From the NCBI GenBank assembly GCA_022709385.1, contig JAKLIX010000019.1:1-64000 (forward strand): a stretch of 64,000 nucleotides of DNA, in the 5' to 3' direction. The position numbers were made by a program, and so were the translations under genes. Below the pieces are notes generated by a model. That model did not search any database and was not told the DNA's origin. It saw only the letters and a list, made by a program, of their open reading frames with translations. Source of the DNA: Bacteroidota bacterium (GTDB taxonomy: Bacteria > Bacteroidota > Bacteroidia > Bacteroidales > CAIXZF01). This document shows positions 15,747 through 24,840 of this stretch, piece after piece. Within the stretch, counting starts at the first letter, position 1. Each line of letters starts with the position of its first letter.

Positions 15747-15819
15747 GTATAAAACCTGCAGTAAATTTCTTACCCTTCAGATCAGCATTGTACAACCCAG
15801 GCTAATCATCGTACTCGGT

Positions 15820-16089
15820 ATGTCCGTAGTAAAGTTCTTTTTGTCAGTGGACGAAAGTGACCATTTTGCTGCATGGAAGAAACACAGGACGATGAAAGAG
15901 ATGGATAAACACAGGGAGGGCCAGATTATCCCGGATGTTGAACTGAGTCCCGGGATCAAATCGACGATAGTCCTTGTCATTCACCCCAGCCTGAGGCATT
16001 TATCCATTAAGAACAGGTGGTATAAGAATGAATTTACGGGTGACGATGCAGAAATTGAATTGCTCAAGGATGCATATAACAGAACCTGA
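15820..16089 (+). CDS. Small hypothetical protein
   Basis: This 89-residue frame (starting MSVVKFFLSVDESD) has reasonable codon use and no overlap with another gene, but I recognise no domain, signal peptide or membrane segment. It follows the leader-like repeat at 15707 and may be a real small gene or the 3' part of a broken one whose ATG lies at 15742. Its stop lies 13 bp before the poly-C tract. Coding status is uncertain. Confidence 0.4.
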   Translation: MSVVKFFLSVDESDHFAAWKKHRTMKEMDKHREGQIIPDVELSPGIKSTIVLVIHPSLRHLSIKNRWYKNEFTGDDAEIELLKDAYNRT

Positions 16090-16102
16090 TATTTTTACCT
16101 CT

Positions 16103-16119
16103 CCCCCCCCCCCCCCCCC
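16103..16119 (+). repeat. 17-C homopolymer in the promoter region of the kinase gene
   Basis: An uninterrupted run of 17 C residues ends 19 bp before the -7 element at 16139. It occupies the place where a -33 element would normally lie, so slippage here would alter promoter geometry. Confidence 0.95.
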
Positions 16120-16138
16120 ATTCCTCCCGCGCTTTTTG

Positions 16139-16146
16139 TACCTTTG
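16139..16146 (+). promoter_or_regulatory. -7 promoter element of the PfkB kinase gene
   Basis: TACCTTTG is a perfect TAnnTTTG -7 motif 21 bp before the ATG at 16167. The expected -33 position falls in or beside the C17 tract. Confidence 0.65.
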
Positions 16147-16166
16147 CCGTTTCTTAGCTGAACTCT

Positions 16167-17141
16167 ATGAAATCGATACTTGGAATCGGCAATGCGCTGG
16201 TGGATGTGATGACGATGCTGGAGGGCGATCAGGCGCTTCACGACCTGGGCTTACCCAAGGGCAGCATGCAACTGGTGGACAAGTCCGTGAGCCGGAAGGT
16301 GCTGGAATATACCGGTAAATTTGAGAGGAAGCTGGCTTCGGGAGGCTCGGCCGCCAATACCATCCACGGCCTGGCCGGTTTGCAGCTGCCCACGGCCTTT
16401 ATCGGAAAAGTCGGCCGCGACGACCTGGGCGATTTTTTTCGTAAGGATCTGAAGGAAAGCAATATCCACCCCATCCTGCTGGAGTCCGAAACCGAATCGG
16501 GCTGTGCCGTAGCCCTGGTGACGCCCGACACGGAGCGCACTTTCGCCACCTACCTGGGAGCCGCCGTAGAACTGGAAGCCGGCGAACTGGATGATGCCTG
16601 GTTCTGGGATCACCAGGTATTACACCTGGAAGGCTACCTGGTACAGAACCGTGACCTGGTAAGGGTGAGCCTGCAGAAGGCCAAAAAGCACGGCATGCTG
16701 GTTTCGCTGGATATGGCCAGTTACAATGTGGTGGAAGCCAACCGGGATTTCCTGAGGGAGATGGCGCGTGACTATGTGGATATCCTCTTTGCCAATGAGG
16801 CGGAAGCCCATGCCTTTACCGGCAAAGCGCCCATGGAAGCCCTGGATGAGATGGCTTCCATGTGTCACATTGCGGTGGTAAAGCTCGGTCCGGGCGGTTC
16901 CCTGATCCGCCAGGGAGATCAGGTGGTGCACGTGGAGGCTGTCCCGGCCGAAGTGATCGACACCACCGGTGCCGGCGACCTGTATGCAGCCGGCTTCCTC
17001 TACGGCCTGCTGAAAGCTTACTCCCTGGAAAGCTGCGGGAAGCTGGGATCCCTTATGTCGGCCAAAGTGATCGAAGTGGTGGGCGCCAAGATACACCCGG
17101 AAGGCTGGGACGAGATCCACGGGGCCCTCGCCGCATTCTGA
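16167..17141 (+). CDS. PfkB-family carbohydrate/adenosine kinase
   Basis: This 324-residue ribokinase-fold kinase starts with ILGIGNALVDVM (residues 4-15), has the substrate-site glycine pair in LASGGSAANT (about 56-65), and ends with the anion-hole and catalytic motif DTTGAGDLYAAGF, whose GAGD aspartate is the general base. Length and motifs are closest to adenosine-kinase-like PfkB proteins common in Bacteroidota, although the sugar or nucleoside substrate cannot be fixed from sequence alone. It is a single-gene unit, with a -7 motif upstream and a hairpin plus a new promoter downstream. The unusual feature is the 17-C tract in its promoter. Confidence 0.88.
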   Translation: MKSILGIGNALVDVMTMLEGDQALHDLGLPKGSMQLVDKSVSRKVLEYTGKFERKLASGGSAANTIHGLAGLQLPTAFIGKVGRDDLGDFFRKDLKESNIHPILLESETESGCAVALVTPDTERTFATYLGAAVELEAGELDDAWFWDHQVLHLEGYLVQNRDLVRVSLQKAKKHGMLVSLDMASYNVVEANRDFLREMARDYVDILFANEAEAHAFTGKAPMEALDEMASMCHIAVVKLGPGGSLIRQGDQVVHVEAVPAEVIDTTGAGDLYAAGFLYGLLKAYSLESCGKLGSLMSAKVIEVVGAKIHPEGWDEIHGALAAF

Positions 17142-17149
17142 CCCCGGGA

Positions 17150-17171
17150 GTCAGAAAATTGACTTTCTGAC
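17150..17171 (+). other. Hairpin between kinase and EF-G2 genes
   Basis: GTCAGAAA (17150-17157) pairs with TTTCTGAC (17164-17171) around a six-base loop. No T-run follows. It lies just upstream of the -33 element of the next gene, so it may act as a weak terminator or an operator-like dyad. Confidence 0.45.
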
Positions 17172-17174
17172 CTA

Positions 17175-17204
17175 TTGCAGGTTCACAGCTTTTTTCTAAT
17201 TTTG
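17175..17204 (+). promoter_or_regulatory. Promoter of the EF-G2-like gene
   Basis: TTG at 17175-17177, 19 bp of spacer, then TAATTTTG at 17197-17204 matches the Bacteroidota -33/-7 layout. The leader would be about 68 nt long. Confidence 0.65.
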
Positions 17205-17278
17205 CAGCCCTTTTAATTGTTAACGGAATTACAGACCGCCTGGACGCATTCGTACACAGGCTACAAAACGACAAGCGC

Positions 17279-19408
17279 ATGAAAGTTTACCAGACCAACG
17301 ACATCAGGAATATCGCCCTGGTGGGAGGAGCCAAATCGGGAAAGACAACCCTGGCAGAAACCATGTTGTTCACCGCCGGCCTCATAAACCGCAGGGGCTC
17401 CGTGGATGACAAGAATACCGTATCGGACTACCGCGACATCGAGCTGGAAAGGCAGAACTCGGTCTTTTCCACGGTGATGTATGCCGAATTCGGAGGAAAG
17501 AAGATCAACCTGATCGACTGTCCGGGCTTCGATGACTTTTTCGGTGAAGTGGTGGCTGCCCTTTCGGTTTGCGACACGGCCCTGATGATGGTCAACGGCC
17601 AGAACGGGGTGGAGGTCGGAACGGAGGTCACCTGGCGTTATGCCACCAAAACAGGCACACCCGTGGTCTTCCTGGTAAACCACCTGGAGCATGAAAACTC
17701 AAACTTCGACGAAACCGTCCGCCAGCTCAGGCACGCCTTCACCAACAGCATCACCCCCATTCAATACCCCGTGAACCCCGGCCTCGGATTCGACGCCGTG
17801 ATCGACTTGCTGAAAATGAAGATGTTACGTTTCAAGGACGGCAAGTACGAGACCCTTGACATTCCCGAAAGCGAGAAGGCCAAAGCCGAGGAAATGCACG
17901 GCCAGCTGATCGAAAGCGCAGCCGAAAGCGATGAAAGCCTGATGGAAATCTTTTTCGAGAACAACACCCTTACTGAAGAAGAGCTGCAGCGCGGCCTGAA
18001 ACTGGGCATCATCCGCAGGAGCTTTTTCCCGGTCTTCTGTATCGGGGCCAAATCCAATATCGGGGTGAACCGGCTGATGGAATTCATCACCTCTTCCCTG
18101 CCCGGCCCGGCCGAAATGCCCTTCAAAAAAACCACAGGCGGCAGGGAACTGAAGTACAATGCTTCGGAACCCGTCTGCGCTTTCGTCTTCAAGACCTCCA
18201 TCGAGGCCCACCTGGGCCAGATCTCCTTCTTCAAGCTTTACGCCGGCGAACTCACCGAGGCCATCGACCTGGTGAACGGGAATACAGGCTCCAAGGAAAG
18301 GCTGACCCAGTTGTTCTCAGTGGCGGGAAAAAACAGGGAGAAGGTCGAGAAATTCCTTCCCGGCGACATCGGAGCCACCATCAAACTGAAAGACACCTAC
18401 ACGAATCATACCCTCAACGGCGGAAAGAACAGCGACGACCAGCTTGCAAAAATGGTGTATCCCGATCCCAAGTACCGCGTGGCCGTGAAGGCAAAGAACC
18501 AGGCCGACGACGAGAAGCTCGGCTCCATCCTGTATGAACTGCATTCGGTGGATCCCACCCTGATGGTTGAGTACTCCAAAGAGCTGAAACAGTTGATTTT
18601 ACAGGGTCAGGGCGAATTACACCTGAACATTGCCAAGTGGCAGATCGAGAAGGTGAACAAGATCGAGGTGGAATATCTTCCGCCGCGCATCCCCTACCGT
18701 GAGACCATTACCAAGATGGCCAAGGCCACTTACCGCCATAAGAAACAATCGGGCGGCGCCGGCCAGTTCGGGGAAGTCCACATGCTCATCCAGCCCTGGT
18801 CTGAAAACATGACCCACCCCACCGAATTCCCCGTTCGCGGCAGCCAGGAAGAACCACTGACCTGGGGCGGCAAACTGATGTTCTACAACTGTATCGTGGG
18901 CGGTTCCATCGATGCACGCTTTATGCCGGCCATCCTGAAAGGGATCATGGAAAAGATGGAAGAAGGACCCCTGACGGGTTCCTATGCCAGGGATATCGCC
19001 GTGTATGTCTATGACGGCAAGATGCACCCGGTCGATTCCAACGAAATCTCCTTCAAGCTCGCCGGCCGTAACGCCTTCAGGGAGGCTTTCAAAAATGCCG
19101 GTCCCAAGATCCTCGAACCTATTTACGACGTGGAAGTCTTCCTTCCCGAAGAGAAGATGGGTGATGTGATGACCGACCTGCAGGGCCGCCGTGCCGTGAT
19201 CATGGGCATGGAAAGCGAAGGCAGCTTCCAGAAGATCAAGGCCCGCGTACCCCTGGCCGAAATCTCAAGGTACTCCACCGCCCTGAGTTCCATCACCTCA
19301 GGACGGGCCACCTATACCATGAAATTCTCGGAATACGTACAGGTACCGCCCGACGTCCAGACCGCACTGCTCAAAGCTTACGAAGAGCAGGAGAAAGACG
19401 AGGAATAA
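17279..19408 (+). CDS. fusA2: EF-G paralogue (EF-G2-like translation factor) with degenerate GTPase motifs
   Basis: This 709-residue protein has the five-domain EF-G layout: G domain, domain II, and domains III-V with PPRIPYRETI and the C-terminal EF-G fold. P-loop GGAKSGKT (16-23) is present. However, the switch II motif normally DxPGH is DCPGF (80-84), so the catalytic His is Phe. The base-recognition motif normally NKxD is NHLE (134-137). It closely resembles the Bacteroides EF-G2, which I recall being reported to support translocation without GTP hydrolysis and to matter under nutrient limitation. It has its own promoter. It is probably not the housekeeping fusA, which normally lies in the str operon, absent here. 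Confidence 0.9.
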   Translation: MKVYQTNDIRNIALVGGAKSGKTTLAETMLFTAGLINRRGSVDDKNTVSDYRDIELERQNSVFSTVMYAEFGGKKINLIDCPGFDDFFGEVVAALSVCDTALMMVNGQNGVEVGTEVTWRYATKTGTPVVFLVNHLEHENSNFDETVRQLRHAFTNSITPIQYPVNPGLGFDAVIDLLKMKMLRFKDGKYETLDIPESEKAKAEEMHGQLIESAAESDESLMEIFFENNTLTEEELQRGLKLGIIRRSFFPVFCIGAKSNIGVNRLMEFITSSLPGPAEMPFKKTTGGRELKYNASEPVCAFVFKTSIEAHLGQISFFKLYAGELTEAIDLVNGNTGSKERLTQLFSVAGKNREKVEKFLPGDIGATIKLKDTYTNHTLNGGKNSDDQLAKMVYPDPKYRVAVKAKNQADDEKLGSILYELHSVDPTLMVEYSKELKQLILQGQGELHLNIAKWQIEKVNKIEVEYLPPRIPYRETITKMAKATYRHKKQSGGAGQFGEVHMLIQPWSENMTHPTEFPVRGSQEEPLTWGGKLMFYNCIVGGSIDARFMPAILKGIMEKMEEGPLTGSYARDIAVYVYDGKMHPVDSNEISFKLAGRNAFREAFKNAGPKILEPIYDVEVFLPEEKMGDVMTDLQGRRAVIMGMESEGSFQKIKARVPLAEISRYSTALSSITSGRATYTMKFSEYVQVPPDVQTALLKAYEEQEKDEE

Positions 19409-19495
19409 TTCCTGCAAGCTTTCGGCATAAACGCCAGAATTGCGATTGTTCCCTGATTATTGGTACTTTTATGGCTGCTTAGCGCAAGCCCGGCT

Positions 19496-20785
19496 ATGAA
19501 AAATGTCAATATCAGGATCGTGGTACTGCTGGGAGCCTTTTCCATCGCTTCCATCATCCTCTTCCAGGTGTACTGGATGTACCACACCTTCAACATCACC
19601 TCCGACCAGTTTACCCGCAGGGTGAAGATCGCCCTCTACTCCGTGGCCCAGCGCATGGCCGACTATTCCGAAGTGGATCTCCCCTACGATGTGGTGAACC
19701 AGGTCACTTCCAACTACTTCGTGGTGAATGTAGCCACCCATATCGATGCCACGGTGCTGGAACATTATCTGCAGACCGTTTTCAAGGAACACAACATCGA
19801 CCTCGACTGTGAATATGCCATTTACAACTGCGAGACCAATGCCATGATGTATGGCAACTACCTGGGAAGTAATGAATTACGAAAAGAACGAAGAAGCAGT
19901 CCGGGCGCCTTCGAAAAACAGGAAGGCCTGGTTTACTATTTCGGGGTGATCTTTCCCAACCGTACCAGTTATCTGCTCCAGAACATCAATGTGTGGATGA
20001 TCTCCTCGGGGATCGTGCTGATGGCCCTGTTGTTCTTTTCCTATTCTGTTTTCGTGATCCTCAGGCAAAAAAGGCTGTCGGAGATACAGAAAGACTTCAT
20101 CAACAACATGACGCACGAGTTTAAAACACCCATCTCCACCATCGCCATTGCTTCTCATGTATTACAGGAAGACCGTATTGAAGCCGATCCGGAACGCTTT
20201 CACCGTTATGCCCGTATCATCGGGGAGCAGAACACCAGGCTGCAGCAGCAGATAGAGCGGGTTCTCCAGATCGCCACCATGGAAAGGAGCAGCGACGGGA
20301 TACGGCCGGAAGCGCTCGACCTGCACCGGCTAATCAGGGAAGCCATGGCCAATTACCCCCTTGGTGAAGTCAATATACAGTTCAGGCTGAATGCAGTGTC
20401 AACCAGGATCATGGCCGACAGCTTTCACCTTGAAAACATCATTTACAACCTGCTCGACAATGCCGTCAAATACGGGGGAAAGGAAGTGGAAATTGTCCTT
20501 TCGACCATGAACAAGGCCGGATGGATCATGCTCAGTGTTTCCGACAACGGGCCCGGCATCGAGAAAAAATACCTGAAACGGATCTTTGACAAGTTTTTCC
20601 GTGTCCCTTCGGGGAATATCCACACCGTGAAAGGCTTCGGGCTGGGGCTTTATTATGTGAAGCGGGTTGCGGAAGACCACGGATGGAAGATCTCGGCAAG
20701 CAGCCAGCCTGGAAAGGGAACCACCATCAGCCTCAGGATTACGGCAATAGAGCCTGTGACTGCGGAAAAGGAACCTGAAATGTGA
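19496..20785 (+). CDS. Sensor histidine kinase (first two-component system)
   Basis: The ATG at 19496 gives a normal N-terminus; the longer frame from 19460 uses a TTG and adds 12 odd residues. The protein has about 430 residues: a membrane helix (about 8-28), a roughly 130-residue extracytoplasmic domain, and a second helix (WMISSGIVLMALLFFSYSVF). The kinase core follows with H-box NNMTHEFKTP, N-box IIYNLLDNAVKYG, G1 SDNGPGIE, F-box FDKFFRVP and G2 GFGLGLYYVK. It senses an envelope signal and phosphorylates the response regulator 84 bp downstream. The core closely resembles the kinase at 34574-36352, so the two are paralogues. Confidence 0.93.
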   Translation: MKNVNIRIVVLLGAFSIASIILFQVYWMYHTFNITSDQFTRRVKIALYSVAQRMADYSEVDLPYDVVNQVTSNYFVVNVATHIDATVLEHYLQTVFKEHNIDLDCEYAIYNCETNAMMYGNYLGSNELRKERRSSPGAFEKQEGLVYYFGVIFPNRTSYLLQNINVWMISSGIVLMALLFFSYSVFVILRQKRLSEIQKDFINNMTHEFKTPISTIAIASHVLQEDRIEADPERFHRYARIIGEQNTRLQQQIERVLQIATMERSSDGIRPEALDLHRLIREAMANYPLGEVNIQFRLNAVSTRIMADSFHLENIIYNLLDNAVKYGGKEVEIVLSTMNKAGWIMLSVSDNGPGIEKKYLKRIFDKFFRVPSGNIHTVKGFGLGLYYVKRVAEDHGWKISASSQPGKGTTISLRITAIEPVTAEKEPEM

Positions 20786-20869
20786 ACAGTAATAAGTAAA
20801 TCTGACCGAAAATTATTCGCATTTTCACTTAGATTCAGAATACCTTGAGATCAAATAAAACCAGCGCCA

Positions 20870-21580
20870 ATGAATGAAAAAACCAGACCCAGAATCTTGT
20901 ATGTGGAAGACGATGTGACCCTGGGTTTTGTGACTTCCGACAACCTGGAAAAGAAGGGTTATGCCGTGAGCCACTGCGAAGACGGGGCCAGGGCACTGGA
21001 GCTTTTTCGGGAACAGCCTTTCGACCTGTGTATCCTGGATGTAATGCTTCCGGTGATGGACGGCTTCAGCCTGGCAGAAAAGATACGGGAAACCAATCAT
21101 CACATTCCCATCCTGTTTCTGACGGCCAAATCGATGACGGAGGACAAGATCCAGGGATTGAGCCTTGGCGGGGACGATTACATCACCAAGCCATACAGCA
21201 TGGATGAACTGGTGCTGAAGATGGAGGTTTTCCTGCGCCGCAGCAGGGTCACCGAACCAGCTTCACCTGGGGTAAAGCGCTACCAGATTGGTTTGTTTCT
21301 GCTTGACACTGAAAGCTATACACTTACACATGAAACGGAAGTGAGCAAGCTTACCTATAAGGAGGCAGAACTTCTGCGGTATTTGTTTGAGAACAGGGAT
21401 GAGGTGCTGAAACGGCAGGACATCCTGATCGCCGTATGGGGCGATGACAGCTACCTGCTGAGCCGCAGCCTGGATGTGTTTATTTCCAGGCTGAGAAAGC
21501 TGCTGAAACCAGACAAAAACATCCAAATTAAAAGTATTCACGGTATCGGATTCCGTTTTCAGATCAGATCAGAAGACTGA
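20870..21580 (+). CDS. OmpR-family response regulator (first two-component system)
   Basis: This 236-residue regulator has a receiver domain with acidic pocket YVEDD, phosphoacceptor Asp in CILDVMLPVMDG, Thr in FLTAKS and Lys in YITKP. The C-terminal winged helix carries the recognition region SRSLDVFISRLRKLL. It is very similar throughout to the regulator at 33861-34571. It follows its kinase and precedes the cysteate synthase gene by 17 bp, so that gene is probably in the same transcript and may be one of its targets. No phased operator repeats like those at 36392 were found upstream of this operon. Confidence 0.93.
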   Translation: MNEKTRPRILYVEDDVTLGFVTSDNLEKKGYAVSHCEDGARALELFREQPFDLCILDVMLPVMDGFSLAEKIRETNHHIPILFLTAKSMTEDKIQGLSLGGDDYITKPYSMDELVLKMEVFLRRSRVTEPASPGVKRYQIGLFLLDTESYTLTHETEVSKLTYKEAELLRYLFENRDEVLKRQDILIAVWGDDSYLLSRSLDVFISRLRKLLKPDKNIQIKSIHGIGFRFQIRSED

Positions 21581-21597
21581 ACATTACCTAAACGATT

Positions 21598-22908
21598 ATG
21601 AACCACCATACTACATCCGACTTATCTGACCCGGCACCCTATCATTTGGAATCAGTCGGCTCCGGTGCGGTCTTTCCTGACCACGACTGGATGCTGGATC
21701 CTCCGGACGAGCCGGCCACCCTGCTCCGTGCGGTTTATGAGCGAAGACAACTCAGGCTGAGGGGGCCCGGGCACGGGCTTTACACCTTTGCCGACTGGTT
21801 GCCGCTGCGCAGGCAACTGCAGGGTTCGGCGGCACCTGTCAGTTACAGGAGTTCGGGGCTGGCCGGGGCGCTCGGGCTGGACGATCTCTGGATTACCTTC
21901 AGCGGATACTGGCCGGAGCGGGCTGCGTTGATGAGGACCTGTTCCTTCAAGGAAACAGAGGCCTTTGCGGTGTGCGGGAGGCTGAAGGCCGGACTGGACA
22001 AAGTACTGGTGGTTGCTTCGGCAGGGAATACGGCCAGGTCGTTTGCACGGGTATGTTCGGATAACGGGATTCCTTTATTGTTGTGCATTCCGGAGGAGAA
22101 CATGGATGCCCTGTGGTTCGACAAGCCTTTGGCTGCCTGTGTAAAAGTATTGGCCACTGCCGCAGGCAGCGATTATTACGATGCCATTCACCTGTCGAAT
22201 CTTGCCTGCCGGGTGGAAGGCTTTCTTCCGGAGGGAGGTGCCCGGAATGTGGCTCGCCGCGACGGGATGGGAACAACGGTATTGTCGGCTGTCACCACCG
22301 CCGGCCGTATTCCGGATTACTATTTTCAGGCCGTGGGCAGCGGTACGGGTGCCATCGCGGCCTGGGAAGCGAATCTCCGCCTGATCGCAGACGGCCGTTT
22401 CGGCCACACAAAGATGAAACTGATGCTGTCGCAGAACGCTCCTTTTCAGCCCATGACCGATGCCTGGCGACTGAAAAGCAGGCAGTTGCCGGCCATGGAC
22501 GAGGATGAGGCACGCCGCCTGGCCGGAAAGATCGATGCCAAAGTCCTGTCGAACCGCAAACCACCCTACAGTGTCCGCGGCGGATTGTTCGATGCCCTGT
22601 CAGATGCCGGCGGACAGATGCTTGCCATCACCAATGATGAAGCCCGTAAAGCCTCATCGCTCTTCCAGGAGAAAGAAGGCATCGACATCCATCCGGCGGC
22701 AGCCGTGGCCGTGGCTTCCCTGATACAAGCCCTGGAAAACGGTGATATCGGCAGGAAAACGATGATCATGCTGAATATCACCGGCGGAGGCGAAGCAAAA
22801 TTTAAAGAAACATTCCCTCTGATATATGCGAAAGCTGAAACCATCATACCCATCGATCCTGAACCTGACTTTGTGAGAGAGATACTTATAAAACTGGATT
22901 TTTCCTGA
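21598..22908 (+). CDS. Cysteate synthase-like PLP enzyme (threonine synthase superfamily)
   Basis: This 436-residue PLP fold II enzyme has the cofactor lysine in TCSFKETEA (K118) and the phosphate/substrate loop SAGNTARSF (141-149). The SFKE context and SAGNTAR motif differ from ordinary threonine synthase and match cysteate synthase, which replaces the phosphate of O-phosphoserine with sulfite to give L-cysteate. In Bacteroidota, cysteate is the headgroup precursor of sulfonolipids (capnine). A late GGGEAKFKET segment is also typical of the superfamily. It lies 17 bp after a response regulator. A divergent threonine synthase remains possible. No partner acyltransferase for capnine is in the window. 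Confidence 0.75.
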   Translation: MNHHTTSDLSDPAPYHLESVGSGAVFPDHDWMLDPPDEPATLLRAVYERRQLRLRGPGHGLYTFADWLPLRRQLQGSAAPVSYRSSGLAGALGLDDLWITFSGYWPERAALMRTCSFKETEAFAVCGRLKAGLDKVLVVASAGNTARSFARVCSDNGIPLLLCIPEENMDALWFDKPLAACVKVLATAAGSDYYDAIHLSNLACRVEGFLPEGGARNVARRDGMGTTVLSAVTTAGRIPDYYFQAVGSGTGAIAAWEANLRLIADGRFGHTKMKLMLSQNAPFQPMTDAWRLKSRQLPAMDEDEARRLAGKIDAKVLSNRKPPYSVRGGLFDALSDAGGQMLAITNDEARKASSLFQEKEGIDIHPAAAVAVASLIQALENGDIGRKTMIMLNITGGGEAKFKETFPLIYAKAETIIPIDPEPDFVREILIKLDFS

Positions 22909-22961
22909 CAGACCTGAGTCTTTTTGATAATCACTGTGATATTCATTAATCAATAGATGCC

Positions 22962-24749
22962 ATGCAAACAAGAATCTTCATTTTATTCCTGATGCTGATT
23001 CCTTTTATCGGCCGTGGTCAGTATTCCGAGATGTCGGCCGGACTCAGCAATCCCGGTATGGAAGGCGGACCCACAGAGTTCGAAATTGTGGACATCAATA
23101 TGGACGGATACCTGGATATCATCTGTGTGGGTGACCACGGATCCCCCTATATCAACACCAGTCAGCACGGGATTCTCATCTGGCAGGGAAACGGAAACTT
23201 CGGCTGGACGGTAATCCAGACGGGGAATTTCGGCTATGGCGGCGTGGCCGTTGGTGACGTGAACAACGACGGTTACCTGGATGTAGGGTATGGGATGCAC
23301 CATAATTATTCGTCCACCGATTTCGGGGACCAGGTACTGGAAGTGGCACTGGGTAACGGAGATATGGTAAGCTGGACGCCCTGGGACGACAGCCTCGGGA
23401 TGAATGGCCAGGACTGGGGGATGTTCGGGACCGACTTTGCCGACATCAACAACGACGGCTGGCTGGATATCGGCAGCATTTCGTTTGGCTGTTGCGACGG
23501 GATCCATGTACACCTGAACAACCAGGACGGCACCTGGCCGCAAAGCTTCGGCTTTATCGGGGGAAATTCAGATGAGATTTTCCAGTTCGGGGACATCAAC
23601 AACGACGGTTTCACCGACTTTGCAGCCGCGCATCAGAGCGGTTCCGTATATTTTGGTGACGGCAGCGGAAATTTTGTAAACGGGGACATGAACCTTCCCT
23701 CTGTCAGTATCATCGGCCGGCCGGGGGTTTCTCTGGGCGACGTGAACAATGACGGCGGCATGGACCTGGCGTTTGTCAATACCGGCGGAGGCGTTGAGGT
23801 CTGGAGTTTCGACACTGTATTGAACCAATGGGGGTCGCTGAACGGGGACCTTCCCGTATCAGGCAATTACCGTATCACCCAGATCGTTGATCTGAACATG
23901 GACGGCTTCATGGACATCGCCGCTTTTGGCAATGCCCTGCTGAAAACCTGGCTGGGAAACGGCAACGGGAACTGGACTCCCTATTCTGAGAACACGACCC
24001 CTGCTTCAGGCTATCCAAAGGCTTTCAGGGCCGGTGGCGATGTTGACCGAAACGGATTCCCCGACTTGCTCATCATGTCGGAGGAAGGCAGCTGGATCAG
24101 TTACAACAATTACATCCACCTGTTTAAGGAGAATTCCCCTGTCACCGACCTGATTGTTAAGCCGGTATATCCACGCGGCCATGAGGTATTCAGGGAAGGC
24201 AGCATCTGGAATATCGACTGGATCACCGCCGTGCCGGGTGCGATGCAGCCCGTCATCAAAATCGAGTTCTCCGCCACCGGCCCTAACGGACCCTGGACCA
24301 TCCTTGCGGATAATCTCCCCAATACCAACCGTTACCAGTGTCATGTGCCTGTCGCCAACTCCAGTCAGTGTTATCTTAAGTTCACCGCCTCCGGTCAGTC
24401 GGCAAGCAGCTCGGCCATCACTTCCCAGCCTTTTACCATCATCGGAACTACCACCGCTGCCGCAGAAAAACCTCCTTTTTCATTGAGTGCAAGGGTAGTC
24501 CCGAATCCGTCGGCTGAGGGTGCCGGACTGCAGTTTTCCCTCGGGAAAGCCGCCAGGGTCAGTGCCGGAGTTTACAATATGCTGGGAGACAAGGTGATGG
24601 AAATCCCGGCTCATGACAGGGCTGCCGGTCATCACAGCATCCCGCTGTACACCGGAGAAAGCATATCCGGCAAACCTGCACCGGGCTTATACCTTGTCAG
24701 GCTGCTGGCCGGCGATACGTCCGTCGAATGTAAAATGCTCGTGAAATAA
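22962..24749 (+). CDS. Secreted FG-GAP/VCBS repeat protein with T9SS sorting domain
   Basis: This 595-residue protein has a signal peptide (MQTRIFILFLMLIPFIGRGQ). At least seven calcium-loop repeats of the DxNxDGxxD type follow (for example GDVNNDGYLD, DINNDGWLD, DLNMDGFMD) across residues ~35-380, consistent with a beta-propeller. After a fibronectin-like segment, the last ~85 residues form a T9SS type A sorting domain (VVPNPSAEGAG, YNMLGDKVME, APGLYLVRLL). It is exported and probably anchored or released at the cell surface. The ligand is unknown. The gene stands alone between cysteate synthase and the oxyanion-uptake operon. Confidence 0.9.
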   Translation: MQTRIFILFLMLIPFIGRGQYSEMSAGLSNPGMEGGPTEFEIVDINMDGYLDIICVGDHGSPYINTSQHGILIWQGNGNFGWTVIQTGNFGYGGVAVGDVNNDGYLDVGYGMHHNYSSTDFGDQVLEVALGNGDMVSWTPWDDSLGMNGQDWGMFGTDFADINNDGWLDIGSISFGCCDGIHVHLNNQDGTWPQSFGFIGGNSDEIFQFGDINNDGFTDFAAAHQSGSVYFGDGSGNFVNGDMNLPSVSIIGRPGVSLGDVNNDGGMDLAFVNTGGGVEVWSFDTVLNQWGSLNGDLPVSGNYRITQIVDLNMDGFMDIAAFGNALLKTWLGNGNGNWTPYSENTTPASGYPKAFRAGGDVDRNGFPDLLIMSEEGSWISYNNYIHLFKENSPVTDLIVKPVYPRGHEVFREGSIWNIDWITAVPGAMQPVIKIEFSATGPNGPWTILADNLPNTNRYQCHVPVANSSQCYLKFTASGQSASSSAITSQPFTIIGTTTAAAEKPPFSLSARVVPNPSAEGAGLQFSLGKAARVSAGVYNMLGDKVMEIPAHDRAAGHHSIPLYTGESISGKPAPGLYLVRLLAGDTSVECKMLVK

Positions 24750-24761
24750 AAGCCCGGAATC

Positions 24762-24794
24762 TTTGTACACTTTCTTTGAATTTGAATATCTTTG
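24762..24794 (+). promoter_or_regulatory. Promoter of the lipoprotein/TonB/Wtp operon
   Basis: TTTG at 24762-24765, a 21-bp spacer and TATCTTTG at 24787-24794 match the -33/-7 layout. The predicted leader is about 40 nt, too short for a Moco or tungsten-cofactor riboswitch. Confidence 0.65.
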
Positions 24795-24840
24795 CGGGCA
24801 ATTCGCAAATTCATTCATATCGAAAATCAAATCACCTGCT

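Noticed and set aside
24750..24840. Moco/tungsten-cofactor riboswitch upstream of the Wtp operon
   Set aside because: The predicted leader is about 40 nt, much shorter than the known Moco RNA motif.
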